Shown here piece by piece: positions 45,680 through 56,700 of a DNA stretch of 64,000 nucleotides (positions are counted from its first letter, which is position 1; the number at the start of each line of letters is the position of its first letter). The stretch is taken from positions 1-64,000 of the forward strand of contig JADJYH010000020.1 of the NCBI GenBank assembly GCA_016719855.1, read 5' to 3'. A program made the position numbers and the translations under genes. The notes under the pieces were generated by a model. The model was not told the DNA's origin and searched no databases. It was given only the letters and a program-made list of their open reading frames with translations. Source of the stretch: Saprospiraceae bacterium. Its GTDB lineage: Bacteria; Bacteroidota; Bacteroidia; Chitinophagales; Saprospiraceae.

Positions 45680-46065
45680 AAATTTGCGTTGGGATAGTGT
45701 TTTAGTACAATTGTTGGCAATACCCAAAAAAAGTCCTGTTTTTGCCCAGAAAACCCTTTTGCGAAATTACCTTTGCAATCCCGCCTCACATGCGGGAAAA
45801 CTCCCAACTCCGCCATTACAATCCCTAGAGCATCTTGCGCCTACCTTATTTAGCGCTTTTACAAGTGAAAATATTCTAAAAAACGAAGTCTGTTGAAATG
45901 AAAAGGTATTTCATAAACGCTTGATTTGCATTGACTTGCATTTCCGATCTCCTCATTTCCCAGCGCTGCTGGGCATTGGGTTACCGGAATGCAAAGAAAA
46001 AATTATCTGCTCAATTAGGATTTGCCCACCCAGTTAACGGCAAATAAGAAACAACGAAAAAGAAA
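45680..46065. other. Long leader/intergenic region before the PKD-repeat gene
   Basis: This 386-base non-coding stretch contains an exact -7 box TACCTTTG at 45768-45775, which would give the following gene a leader of about 290 bases, and a small hairpin CCCAGCGCTGCTGGG at 45959-45973. No open frame looks real. The length of the leader is unusual for the window. Confidence 0.5.
45768..45775 (+). promoter_or_regulatory. -7 box TACCTTTG in the long leader
   Basis: This exact TAnnTTTG box lies 290 bases upstream of the ATG at 46066; a TTTG 23 bases before it is a possible -33 element at a longer than usual spacing. Confidence 0.4.
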
Positions 46066-49000
46066 ATGACAGGCAAAAAGTATCTTCTGGCAGCTTTGCT
46101 GCTCGCATTGACTACGCTGAATCAAGTTTCGGCACAAGTTTGTGACTGTTTGACCACGGGCAACTGTCCGGTCGCAATTGAGGACAACGGCACCTTTCAG
46201 GGAACGCTGGACGTAACCGTGAGTGGCCCGAACGACCTGGGCCAATGTCCGCTCACCTCCCTCTGTTTTTCCATCACGCACACCTGGGTAGGCGACCTTG
46301 CCGTGACGCTCACTTCGCCCAGTGGCATCAACTACTTGGTCATGGCAGATGCCAACAACGGCTCTGGCGGCTGCGGCACCGACTCGGACAATATTGACGT
46401 TTGCATCGTGCCCGGCACTGGCAATGCGCTCACCAACAACACCGAGTACATGTGCAACACGGGCGCTTGCCAGAGTGGCACCTGCTGCCTCGTCGGCAAC
46501 TGGACGATGCCATGCGGCGGCGTCACTGACCCCATCACCGGCGCCAACCAGGCCCCCAACTGCGACCTCAACGACTTCAACGTGCCCGGCAATCCCGCCA
46601 ATGGCACCTGGACGCTGACCGTGAACGACATCTGCGGACAAGATGTGGGCACGCTCAACAACTTCTCACTGACCTTCGCCTGCGGAATATCTTCCTGCAC
46701 GGTTTGCGCCGCAAACGGCGGCACACTGACTGACCCGGACGTGCAGGGTTGCATCGGCGACCCCGACCTCAACCTGAACGTCACACCACAGTACACCGGA
46801 GGCAACCAATCGCCCAACCCGGGGGAGTACAGCTACGCTTGGGTTGTTTCACAAAACGGCAACATCCAGTCGGTCAACTCTACCCCAGATATGTCGAACC
46901 TGCCGCCGGGCATTTACACGCTTTGTGGGTTTTCTTACATTAACACTGCCGCTGGGCTAATCAACTCGCTCATTGGAATGGACCTAGGCACTGTAATAAC
47001 GCAGTTCAATTCCAACACAGCGCCATTTTGCGGCGACTTTTCGGACGATTGCATGCAGGTCACGATTGGGCCTGCTATTCTCCCAACGTTTATTGATACA
47101 GCACTTTGTATCGGTGAATGTATCGAGGTTGGCTTCCAGCCGTTTTGTAGCTCCGGCTCTATTACACTTCAATCTTATTTGGGCTGCGATAGTGTGGTCA
47201 ACGTAATCATCACGCCCATTTCACCGGTCTTCTCCGTTCAAAATGTAACGGTCTGCCAAGGTGAGTGCATTTTTGTTAATGGCCAGCAGTACTGCCCGCC
47301 TGCCCCAGCCGTGTTCACCGTACCCAGTTGGCAGGGTTGTGACAGCACCGTGACGATTCTCTTTAATGAAGTCATCACCGTTGCGATAATCAATCCACCC
47401 CTCCCTCCGCCGATCAGTTGTTCGGATCCAGCCATCACGTTGGACGGGCTAAGTTCCATCCCAACGGGGGCTTCCCTGCAATGGACAGGGCCGAACGGGT
47501 TCAACAGCAACCAACCATTTGTGACCGTAAACGTACCGGGAACCTATACGCTGACCGTCACCAACAATGCGACCAACCCACCCTGCACGGCGCAAGCTTC
47601 CGTGGATATCGTGGGCGAAGTTGAGGCACCCGACCTGATACTGAACAGCGCCCCCCCAGTGATTTGTGCAGGCCAATCTTTTGACCTGACCACTTTAAAC
47701 ATCGTGGACCTGAACAACACGAACCCCGTGCTCACCTTTCACTCCGGCACGCCTACCACCCCTGCGAATGAACTTATGAGCACCATCGTTTCACCTGCCA
47801 CCACCACCACCTACTACGTGCGGGGAACAGTTGGCGGCTGTTATGACGAATTGCCAGTGACCTTGACGGTGAACCCGTTGCCTGTGGCCAGCTTCACGGT
47901 CACATCGCCCATTTGCATCAACGGATCTTCGACTGTGACGTTCACGGGCACGGCTCCTCCCGGCGCCACTTTCAACTGGAACTTTGGTGGTGGCACGGCT
48001 GTGCCTGGTACCGGCCCTGGCCCTCACACCGTCACTTGGGCAAGTGGTGGTGCAAAAACCATTACCCTAATCATTAGTGCCAACGGCTGCACGTCGGGTA
48101 CGGCGACGCAGACCGTGAACGTTGGCATCCAAATACCCGCACCAATCCTCAACTGTGCCTCTACTTCCACCGAAATAACTTTTACTTGGAATCCCGTACC
48201 GGGAGCCTCCGGCTACAACGTGACGGTCATCAGCGGCCCCACCGGCGTTCAAATTGACCCAACCACCTACTTGGTGGCCAACCTGCTGCCCAACCAGCAA
48301 GTGACCATCTCGGTGGAGGCCATTTCCGGCAACGCATGTCCCAACAGCTCGGCGCAGATAACCTGCGCTGCACAGGACTGTCCGCCCGTGACCGTGACCA
48401 TTGACCCTGTGGCTGATATTTGCTTGACTGCCTCCACGGGCACCATCCAATTGGTTGCGTCGCAAAGCGGTGGCGACGGCAGTGGCGGATTCACTTGGTC
48501 GGGGCCTGGGGTGAACCCCATCACGGGCGTTTTCAACCCCGCCAATGCCAACCCAGGTGCCAACACTATCGCTGTTTCTTATGAAGAAGGCACCTGCGTT
48601 TACAACGAGTCCATCGTCGTCAACGTGTTCCCAACGCCCACGGCGAATTTCAGCGTGACAACGCCAATTTGCAGCTCGGACTTCTCCACGGTCAACTACA
48701 CGGGCAATGCCTCCAATGCCGCCGTTTTCACCTGGGACTTCGACGGTGGCACGGCCAACCCCGGCACGGGGCCTGGGCCGCACCAAGTGAATTGGTCTGC
48801 CAGTGGCACCTACACCATCTCGCTAATGGTGGCGGAAGACGGCTGCCAGTCCAACGCTTTTACCCAAACGGTAACCGTAGCGGACGAACTCCCCGCCCCG
48901 CAAATCACCTGTGTCACCACCACGAACTCCGTTGAGTTTTTTTGGAACAACATCCCCGGTGCGGGTGGATTTGACGTCAACGTGATAAATGGCGGCACAG

Positions 49001-51942
49001 GCACAGCCACCTCCGACACCTCCATGCTGTTCAGTGGCCTGAACCCCGGCGACGACATCACCATCCAAGTGATCACGCTCGATCCCGGCCCCTGTGCAGA
49101 TGCTTCTTCGCAAGTTACCTGCATCGCACAAGACTGCCCGGCGGTGACCATTGACATTGCGCCAGTGCCCAATATTTGCCTCGATGCCAGCACTGCGCCG
49201 ATTGACCTGCAAGCCACCGTGACGGGCGGCATGGGCGGCGGAACGTTGATTTGGAGCGGCCTTGGCGTCAGCCTAACCGGCACATTTGACCCCTTGCAGG
49301 GTTCCATCGGCGCAAATACCATCACGGTCACCTACACGGAAGGCGACTGTATTTACACAGAAGACATTGTGGTAAATGTGTTTGCGCAGCCACTGGCCAG
49401 TTTCAATGCCGCTTCACCGGTTTGCGTGAACAACGACATCTCCGTCTCCTACACGGGCACGGTGCTACCGGGTATCCAGTTCAACTGGGACTTCGGTACG
49501 GGCATGGCCACGCCCGGTACGGGTCAGGGCCCTCACCTCGTAGGCTGGACGAGTGCAGGAGCGCAAACAATTTCGCTCACCGTGACCACGGCACAGGGCT
49601 GTGTTTCGGAGCCGTTCAGCAGCACGGTGCAGGTTGACCCAATCCTCATTGCGCCAGCCATTACCTGCGTCACCTCTACGACCTCCATCGAGTTCAACTG
49701 GCCGGATGTGGCCGGTGCCACGAACTACCAAGTCATGCAGCTAGCCGGCGCACCGGGTTCGCAAACCTCGCAAAATGCCTACCTCATCACCGGCCTTGTC
49801 CCGAATGACCAGGCCACCATTTCGCTCACGGTCTCCAACGGTGGCGCTTGTCCGCCCGTGACCGTCGAGCAAACTTGTATCGCACAGGACTGTCCGCCAA
49901 TCAGCGTGAGCGTAAACCCAACAGCTTCCATTTGTGTCGGCGCTGCTACTCCCGTGCAGCTTACGGCGACCGTAACCGGAAGCTTGGGCACTGGCACTGG
50001 TGTTTGGAGTGGGCTAGGAGTGGATTCTACGGGGCTGTTCACTGCTGCAACGGCTGGCGTTGGAGCACATACCGTGACCTATGTTTATACCGAAAATAGC
50101 TGTACTTACCTCGCAACGGGCGTTGTAGTCGTGTTCTCTGAACCATCTGCCACCTTCGCTGCTACCCCAACCATCTGCATCGCAGATGCTGCCACGGTGA
50201 CTTATACCGGCAACGCATCCCCCAACGCCAATTATATATGGGACTTTGGGGGCGGCACAGCCACTCCCGGCACCGGCCCTGGCCCGCACCAGGTCACCTT
50301 CCCGACCACCGGCGTCTTCGATATTTCGCTCACCGTAGTACAATCGGGCTGCAACTCCATCGAGGTAATCAACTCGGTACAGGTTGACCCCGAACTGGTG
50401 GCACCAGATATTGACTGCACCACCACCACAGAGTCCATTGTGTTCAACTGGAACACGGTGCCCAATGTAACGGACTACGAAGTACAAGTAGTCACCGGAC
50501 AGACAGGCTCCCTGACTTCGCAAACGAGCTACACGGTAAATGGCCTGATGCCCAACGACCAGGTGACCATCGAACTGACCGTGATCGGCAACACGGCTTG
50601 CCCGCCCATCACCGTCACGGAAACCTGCATTGCCCAGGATTGCCCGCCAGTGACGATTGACCTGCCGCCCGTTGACCCGATTTGCTTGGGTTCAACTGTT
50701 GGCACGATGCAACTGCAGGCCACCGTGACGGGCGGCAGCGGCACAAGCGGCACCTGGAGCGGCCCCGGCACAAATGCCAGCGGCGTTTTCGACCCGAACA
50801 CGGCTGGAGTGGGCATTCACACCATCACCTTTGTTTACCAAGAAAATGCAAATTGCAGCTACGACGGCACGCTCCAAATCGAAGTAGTGGCACCGCCAGT
50901 GGCCGATGCTGGCGCAGACGGCAAGATTACTTGCGACGACACCCAAACCTCGATACAATTGGGTGGGAACGGCAGCTCTACTGGGCCGAACATCACTTAC
51001 GGTTGGAGCATGACAGGCGGCAGTTTCCCCGGCGATTCCACCATCCTCTTCCCGACAGTGGCAGAGGCTGGCACCTACACCCTGACGGTGACCAACACGG
51101 CACTCCTCGGTTGCTCCGCAACGGACGTGGTTGAAGTGACAGCCAGCCAGGACATCCCTCAACCACAGTTGACCATCGTGCCGGTGAGTTGTTTTGGTCA
51201 AAACGATGGGGCCATCTCGGTGGTGTCCGTCACGGGTGGCCAAACGCCCTACCTCTACTCCCTCAACGGTGCGGCGTATGCATCCACCAGCAGCTTCCAA
51301 CCGCTGACGCCAGGTGTATACGTGGTGTCGGTGATTGACGCAGCGGGCTGCGAGGCCAGCGTGACGATTGACATCTCGCAACCGCAGGAACTGAACGTGG
51401 AGCTGGTGGCCATCATCGAGGGCGGCGGAAACATCGTCCGACTTGGCGACACGACGGAGCTGCAAGCCCTCATCAGCCTGCCGCCGGACAGCCTGGACAA
51501 CATCACTTGGTATCCGCAGGAACTGGTTTCCTGCGACACCTGCCTCAACACTTTCGTTTCGCCGACAGCGCAAACCACCTTCACCATCACCGTGGAGAGC
51601 AACGGCTGCGTTGACAGCGACGAACTGACGCTTTTTGTAAAAAAAGACCATCCGGTTTACATCCCGAACGCCTTCTCGCCCAATGCCGACGGACTGAACG
51701 ACGTGTTCATGATTTACGCTGGGAAGCAGGTGACGAAGGTCAAGTCGTTCCTCATCTTCGACCGCTGGGGCGAGACGGTGTTCCAGTTCTACGACTTCCA
51801 ACCAAATGACCCTGACCATGGCTGGGACGGCACTTATCGGAACGATTTGCTGAACGCTGCCGTGTTCACCTGGTTTGCCGAGATTGAGTTCATAGACGGC
51901 AGTGTGGAACTGTACGAGGGAGATGTGACGCTGATGCGATAA
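46066..51942 (+). CDS. Giant T9SS cargo: P-domain, PKD repeats, gliding C-terminus
   Basis: This predicted surface or secreted protein has 1958 residues: a signal peptide (MTGKKYLLAALLLALTTLNQ), a proprotein-convertase P-like beta domain (about 30-210; SITHTWVGDLAVTLTSPSG, NPANGTWTLTVNDICGQDVG), PKD/Ig-like domains with GTGPGPH and WDFG strings, then four copies of the marker CxAQDCP at about 252-residue spacing (nucleotides about 48361, 49118, 49873, 50624), each followed by an Ig-like and a PKD unit. Near the end is an SprB-type repeat (SCFGQNDGAISVVSVTGGQ), and the C-terminus has the CHU_C/gliding-associated type B sorting domain (VYIPNAFSPNADGLNDVFMI, DRWGETVFQ, WDGTYRN). It probably acts in adhesion or gliding. 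Function beyond T9SS export is inferred. Confidence 0.88.
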   Translation: MTGKKYLLAALLLALTTLNQVSAQVCDCLTTGNCPVAIEDNGTFQGTLDVTVSGPNDLGQCPLTSLCFSITHTWVGDLAVTLTSPSGINYLVMADANNGSGGCGTDSDNIDVCIVPGTGNALTNNTEYMCNTGACQSGTCCLVGNWTMPCGGVTDPITGANQAPNCDLNDFNVPGNPANGTWTLTVNDICGQDVGTLNNFSLTFACGISSCTVCAANGGTLTDPDVQGCIGDPDLNLNVTPQYTGGNQSPNPGEYSYAWVVSQNGNIQSVNSTPDMSNLPPGIYTLCGFSYINTAAGLINSLIGMDLGTVITQFNSNTAPFCGDFSDDCMQVTIGPAILPTFIDTALCIGECIEVGFQPFCSSGSITLQSYLGCDSVVNVIITPISPVFSVQNVTVCQGECIFVNGQQYCPPAPAVFTVPSWQGCDSTVTILFNEVITVAIINPPLPPPISCSDPAITLDGLSSIPTGASLQWTGPNGFNSNQPFVTVNVPGTYTLTVTNNATNPPCTAQASVDIVGEVEAPDLILNSAPPVICAGQSFDLTTLNIVDLNNTNPVLTFHSGTPTTPANELMSTIVSPATTTTYYVRGTVGGCYDELPVTLTVNPLPVASFTVTSPICINGSSTVTFTGTAPPGATFNWNFGGGTAVPGTGPGPHTVTWASGGAKTITLIISANGCTSGTATQTVNVGIQIPAPILNCASTSTEITFTWNPVPGASGYNVTVISGPTGVQIDPTTYLVANLLPNQQVTISVEAISGNACPNSSAQITCAAQDCPPVTVTIDPVADICLTASTGTIQLVASQSGGDGSGGFTWSGPGVNPITGVFNPANANPGANTIAVSYEEGTCVYNESIVVNVFPTPTANFSVTTPICSSDFSTVNYTGNASNAAVFTWDFDGGTANPGTGPGPHQVNWSASGTYTISLMVAEDGCQSNAFTQTVTVADELPAPQITCVTTTNSVEFFWNNIPGAGGFDVNVINGGTGTATSDTSMLFSGLNPGDDITIQVITLDPGPCADASSQVTCIAQDCPAVTIDIAPVPNICLDASTAPIDLQATVTGGMGGGTLIWSGLGVSLTGTFDPLQGSIGANTITVTYTEGDCIYTEDIVVNVFAQPLASFNAASPVCVNNDISVSYTGTVLPGIQFNWDFGTGMATPGTGQGPHLVGWTSAGAQTISLTVTTAQGCVSEPFSSTVQVDPILIAPAITCVTSTTSIEFNWPDVAGATNYQVMQLAGAPGSQTSQNAYLITGLVPNDQATISLTVSNGGACPPVTVEQTCIAQDCPPISVSVNPTASICVGAATPVQLTATVTGSLGTGTGVWSGLGVDSTGLFTAATAGVGAHTVTYVYTENSCTYLATGVVVVFSEPSATFAATPTICIADAATVTYTGNASPNANYIWDFGGGTATPGTGPGPHQVTFPTTGVFDISLTVVQSGCNSIEVINSVQVDPELVAPDIDCTTTTESIVFNWNTVPNVTDYEVQVVTGQTGSLTSQTSYTVNGLMPNDQVTIELTVIGNTACPPITVTETCIAQDCPPVTIDLPPVDPICLGSTVGTMQLQATVTGGSGTSGTWSGPGTNASGVFDPNTAGVGIHTITFVYQENANCSYDGTLQIEVVAPPVADAGADGKITCDDTQTSIQLGGNGSSTGPNITYGWSMTGGSFPGDSTILFPTVAEAGTYTLTVTNTALLGCSATDVVEVTASQDIPQPQLTIVPVSCFGQNDGAISVVSVTGGQTPYLYSLNGAAYASTSSFQPLTPGVYVVSVIDAAGCEASVTIDISQPQELNVELVAIIEGGGNIVRLGDTTELQALISLPPDSLDNITWYPQELVSCDTCLNTFVSPTAQTTFTITVESNGCVDSDELTLFVKKDHPVYIPNAFSPNADGLNDVFMIYAGKQVTKVKSFLIFDRWGETVFQFYDFQPNDPDHGWDGTYRNDLLNAAVFTWFAEIEFIDGSVELYEGDVTLMR

Positions 51943-51961
51943 AATTTAATCAACACCATGC

Positions 51962-52006
51962 AAAAGCGGCAGGCTGCGGGAACGTGGGCTGCCGCTTTTG
52001 TTTTTG
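51962..52006 (+). terminator. Intrinsic terminator after the PKD-repeat gene
   Basis: AAAAGCGGCAG and CTGCCGCTTTT pair perfectly over 11 bases around a 16-base loop, and the following T-rich stretch completes it. It lies 20 bases after the stop codon. Confidence 0.88.
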
Positions 52007-52908
52007 GGACTGGGGCGAGGTTTATAACAGGATAGCCTGTTAGCCTTTGGCTGTTGGTCGTTGGCCAATTTTCAACGGCAAACGGCCTGCCTCTCGACCG
52101 TTCCGTAAATGGCTGCTACCGTTCCGTAAACGGCCTTCGATATATTTGTATGCTGTTCCTTTGGCTGCTACATTGCTTGCACCAAAAGCCTCCCAGCTCC
52201 AACAACCATAGCACGACCCTGAAAAATGACAAGTGTTCTGCTTACCTGTTGTTTTTCTTCTTTTGAATGGAAATGTGGTTGGGGGGGTATTGGGTGGCTT
52301 TCCCGAAAACGAGTTCAAGTAAAGCCGCAATGGACCGTAAGGTTTGACTATGACTCTTTTTCGGAAAATACACATGATTCGCTGCAAGCAAAAAAAAAAA
52401 CCACTCATTTAAATTAAAAACGATGACAAGGCAAAGCAGTTTATAGAAAGTAATGGAGCGACCTGTATGCAATTTGGAATTGATTAAGCTGGTTGGTCAT
52501 TCATCAACAAAAAAGAAAAATCATAATTTTGGTGCATGGGATTTTGCAAAGTCTGGCTGCACATGGCATTGATTTTCAGCCACGATTGGAAATTTAGTGA
52601 TAAGAAAAGAAAGTAAGCTTTGCAGGTTTGAACTCCAATCTTTGAAGCAAATCAGATTAGTTGAGTAAGAAGGATATAAATTGAAGACATTTCCACTTAC
52701 AATTCAGAGTTGATAATAAAGATGAGACAAGGATTGGGTCCAGCAAAGATTGCAGGATAAAAAGCAGAATTAGAAGACAGGTTTTTAGTAAAGATAAATG
52801 ATGATTATTATGCTTATCCTCAAAATACTGCATTAACAAATATATCAAAGCAATGTTACTGAACCAAAACAATATTTTAAAGGGCATCAAGCGAAATTTG
52901 TATAAATT

Positions 52909-53236
52909 CATACGAACGAAATCCCAAGGCCACCGAGAATGAAATGTATCACGAAGTTTTTGGATATGGATCTCAAGTTTGTGAGAATCGATTTAAGAGA
53001 AAAAAGGGTTAGATCAATTAGGAAGCCCCAAATTTAGAAAGAGATTACTTCCATGTTCATCAGATATAATCCAATTGTTTTCAGAGTTTTGGGTGATTTA
53101 AAGATCGCTATGGAGATATCATAAATCCGATAAAAGATTTAATTCCAGTTTGCCCAAATTGTCATTGCAACTAGTTTATATGAGTCAGAGAACAAAACGG
53201 TGCGTTGACAATTGAGACATTGAAAAAGATGTAATA
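52909..53236 (+). pseudogene. Dead HNH endonuclease gene with in-frame stops
   Basis: One forward frame shows the recognisable C-terminal half of an HNH nuclease of the type often linked to restriction: YERNPKATENEMYHEVFGYG, SQVCENRFKRKKG, DYFHVHQI, DIINPIKDLIPVCPNCHCN, then VREQNGALTIETLKKM and a stop. The frame is interrupted by six stop codons (TAG, TAG, TAA, TGA, TAG, TGA) but has no frameshift across 300 bases. The second cysteine of the usual CxxC pair is lost. The surroundings are AT-rich, pointing to acquired DNA now decaying. Its N-terminal half can no longer be read. Confidence 0.7.
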
Positions 53237-53417
53237 AAATAAAAACACCGCTTGATAACAATGCATTGCGATGCCGCCGGAAAGCCAACCCGTAAAGCCA
53301 ATGCACTGACAGAACACAGCTCCCTGCCCTCGTTATTCAACTAAGAAAATGAAATAAGAAAAATGGGGATGATTGACGGCGTGACTGAGTCCAATGTCGT
53401 TATTAAGACGGAGCCCG

Positions 53418-53486
53418 GGGAAGGAAGAAAAAGGGGGGGAGGGGGGGGAGCCCCGGGGAGGGCGCCCGCGGGGGGGGGGGGGGGGT
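53418..53486. other. G-run low-complexity stretch (probable artefact)
   Basis: About 70 bases consist mainly of G with short C-runs, ending in an uninterrupted G-run of about 16 bases. It resembles the poly-C tract at 27370-27994 in the opposite orientation. Confidence 0.6.
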
Positions 53487-53774
53487 TAGACTTGGGTCAC
53501 GCCGGCACTACAGGAGACGCCCACTTGCGCAGGGTCTGTCCCACTCGCCCCTCCTAAAGCGCTGAACTGTATCACCACCCCCCCCAACCTGAAGCCTCCC
53601 CACCAGCCAACCCAAAGCCACCCGCCTGATAAAAATCAGCCATCCAAACGCATTTTCATCATTTGATTTCTCGTGCAGCTCCAACCAACTTTGAAGGGAT
53701 AGGTTTTTTCTATCCCGTTGGTCTTTTCTCCAAGTTCGGCGGGAAAGAAAGCTTATGGAGAAAAATCATTTCGC

Positions 53775-56700
53775 ATGAAAAAGCTATTTATTTTACTCAC
53801 GATGGCTGCCTTGGCGTTCCTTTCCAACCCAATTTCACTGGTCTGCCAAGACAATACAAACTGGATTTTCAACCTCTCCGAAGGGGTGGGCGAAGCATCC
53901 ACCGGATTGAATGATTACCAACCTGAGATTGCTGCTGACGGCAATAACGTACACTCCATTTGGTTCACCCATGCGCCAAGTGCCGACTACAACACCTACC
54001 AACTGAACTATCGCCATTCCGCCAACAACGGCGAAACCTGGGGCGGCAAAATCAAGCTAAAGGAGGGGTTGTTGGACCCGAACAGGGTCTTCAACCGCAT
54101 CGTCGTTTCGGGCAACTACGTCCATATCGTGGTGAGCTGGAACGCTGGCACGGCCGAAGAACTGGTCTATTTCAGGTCAACCAACGGCGGGGCGAGCTTT
54201 GAGGCGCCGCAGGTCCTGTACTCAACAACGTTTGACCTGTACAACCTGCACATCGCCGCCGATGGCAGCAAGGTCAGGATTAGTTTCACCGATGATTGTT
54301 GGTATTGTGGCACCAAGAAATGGTTCAAACTGCTGAAATCCGACAACAACGGCAGCACCTTCGAGACGTCCACCGTGCTGGAAGATTTCGTGGGCGACCT
54401 GTCCAACTTCTCCAGCATCGCCGTGGAGGGCAGCAACGTGTACATGCTGTACATGCAGTCCATCGGCTACTGGGCCAACTACGACTTCGAGCTTCACCTG
54501 CTCAGCTCCAACGACGGCGGCAGCACTTTTGCCAACCACGTGATTTCCGCACCAGCGGCGAATGGCATACACCACGTCTTCCAGCTTTTGGATGGCAACA
54601 ACGGCTACTGCCCAAAAATCGCCACCGACGGCGACAAGGTCTGGGTTATCTGGTCTGGCTGGGATGCTGCCAACCTTGCCTCCGTTTTTGTCAACCACTC
54701 CACGGACGGCGGAGCCACGATCTCCGCACCCGTGAAAGTTTCCGGGGACGAGCACTACCTGCACACGGGCCTCGAAACGATAGCGGCGAAGGGCGACCAC
54801 GCCTACATCGTTTTCAATACTGGCAACAACAGGCTGTACTTCAACCACTCCGGCGACGGCGGTGCGACGTTTGGCACACCTGTAGAATTCACCCGACCCG
54901 AAGGTAGATACGTGAATGAAAGCATTGAACCGCAAATCGTGATTGACCCGCTCGACAACGGGGCCTACGTGGTGGGCACGGGGCCGCTCTGGGGCAAGAT
55001 TTCTCCGCAAGGACAGCTTGCCGAAGGGCCAACGTTTTTGGGCAACTTCAGCTTCACCAGCAGCCGCAGGCCCAGGGTGGCACTTGCTGCCAATGGCTAC
55101 GCACACCTCGTCATGGAGGGCGGCGGAGATTGGCTCTCGACGGGTGCTTTTGCGGATAGTGAAACCTGGTACAGGCGGCTCAACCTGAACCCCAGCGAGG
55201 TTGGGCAAACGGAGCAGGCACTGCGCATGGACATCATCATGAATCCTGGTGATGGCAGCGGTTTGTCACGCTACGACAACATGGCCATCGGGCCGGAACT
55301 GGGCGACCAATTCACCGATGCGATGACCGTAGAGTTGTGGGTGAACCCCGACACGGTGGCCTTTGACAAGCGAATTCTCACCCAACTGCGCAACAACACC
55401 TGGAACATCAACAACCCGGTGTCCTTTCAGCTTTGGACAACAGCCAACAACCAGCCTGTGGCGGGCATCTTGACCAGCACGGGCGCTTACGCCATTTGGG
55501 GAACGAAAAACCTCGTTTCTGGCTACTGGAACCACCTCGCCGTGACCTACCAAAACGACGGCAGCCCGCAGAACTTCAAGCTGCTGCTGAATGGCCAAGT
55601 GATTGCCTCCACGACTGCTACTGGCGACCTCATCCAATCCGATGCGATGTGGTATCTCGGCAGCACTTTTGGCGGCTTTAGTGGCCACCCGTCGGCAGGG
55701 TTTTCGGGGAGCGTGGACGAACTGCGGTTTTGGGACCAAGCAAGGACGGAAGCGCAAATCAGGCAAAACCGCTTCGCAAACATCCCGGCGGACGAGGACG
55801 GGCTGACGGCCTACTACAAGTTCAACGCCATCTCCCCGTTTGGGGAAGTGACGGATGCCACCGGGAACGGCCACACGGGCCACCTGATGTACAAGGAAGA
55901 ACTGGTGCCCGCTACCATCAAGGACTTGAACACCCGCTTTACTTATGTCCAAACGGTCGCTTCCTTTGCCTTCTTCCAGCAGAGCGATGGAGGCGAAACC
56001 TTCCATTGGGACTTCGGCAATAGCACTCAATCCGACGGGGCGAACCCAGCCATCACTTACCAGACGCCTGGCGTTTACAATGTCTGCCTGAGCGCCTACG
56101 GCGACGGCATGTACGACACCTACTGCGAAGAAGTAGTGGTGCAAGGCATCGAAAAAATACAACCCACCGAGGGCGGCAACACCGACTACGTCACCCTCTA
56201 CATCTACGGCGGCGGCTTCAATGCCAACAACGTCGTGAAGCTCCGGCGCAGCGGCTTCCCGGACATCGTTGCGGAGCAAACCATCCTCGACGCCCGAAAA
56301 ACACTGACCGCCTTGATGAACCTCGACGGCCAGCAGACGGGCGCTTGGGACTTGGTCATCGCCAATGGTGCACAGGAAATGGTGCTGCCCGCAGCCTTCC
56401 ACATCGTGCCGGGTGAAGCGGCAAAACCCTATGTGCTTTACAATGGCGGCGGCACCATTCTTTTCAACCGATGGAAACCGCAAAGCATCACGCTCGGCAA
56501 CTCGGCCAACGTGGATGCGCATGGTGTACTACTCTGGGTAACCATACCAAATGAACCCGGCAACGACATTGCCTTCCTCAACCTCGACGTGCAGGCCCCG
56601 CAGCTCGCCATTGACAACGGCTGGGAAGGCGAACTCGACGCCCCCGACTACTACGTCGTGGCAGACTCGCTTTTTGGCAAGCCCAGCAACAGCCGGGTCT

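Larger units (their letters stand above)
52007..53774. other. AT-rich island without intact genes
   Basis: About 1.7 kb lies between the two large cargo genes. From about 52400 to 53330 it is markedly more AT-rich than anything else in the window and has stop codons in every frame. It contains a dead HNH nuclease gene (52909-53236). The left margin has a near-duplicate word ACCGTTCCGTAAA (about 52098 and 52120). Right of 53340 the sequence returns to GC-rich and includes a short G-run artefact (53418-53486). No other gene is supported. Confidence 0.65.

Noticed and set aside
52657..52911. Hydrophobic 84-residue open frame on the minus strand
   Set aside because: AT-rich sequence easily gives Leu/Phe/Ile-rich frames; no start signal and it lies in the decayed island beside the dead HNH gene.
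53363..53557. 64-residue glycine-rich frame near the G-run
   Set aside because: Most residues come from the G-run artefact; no homology pattern.
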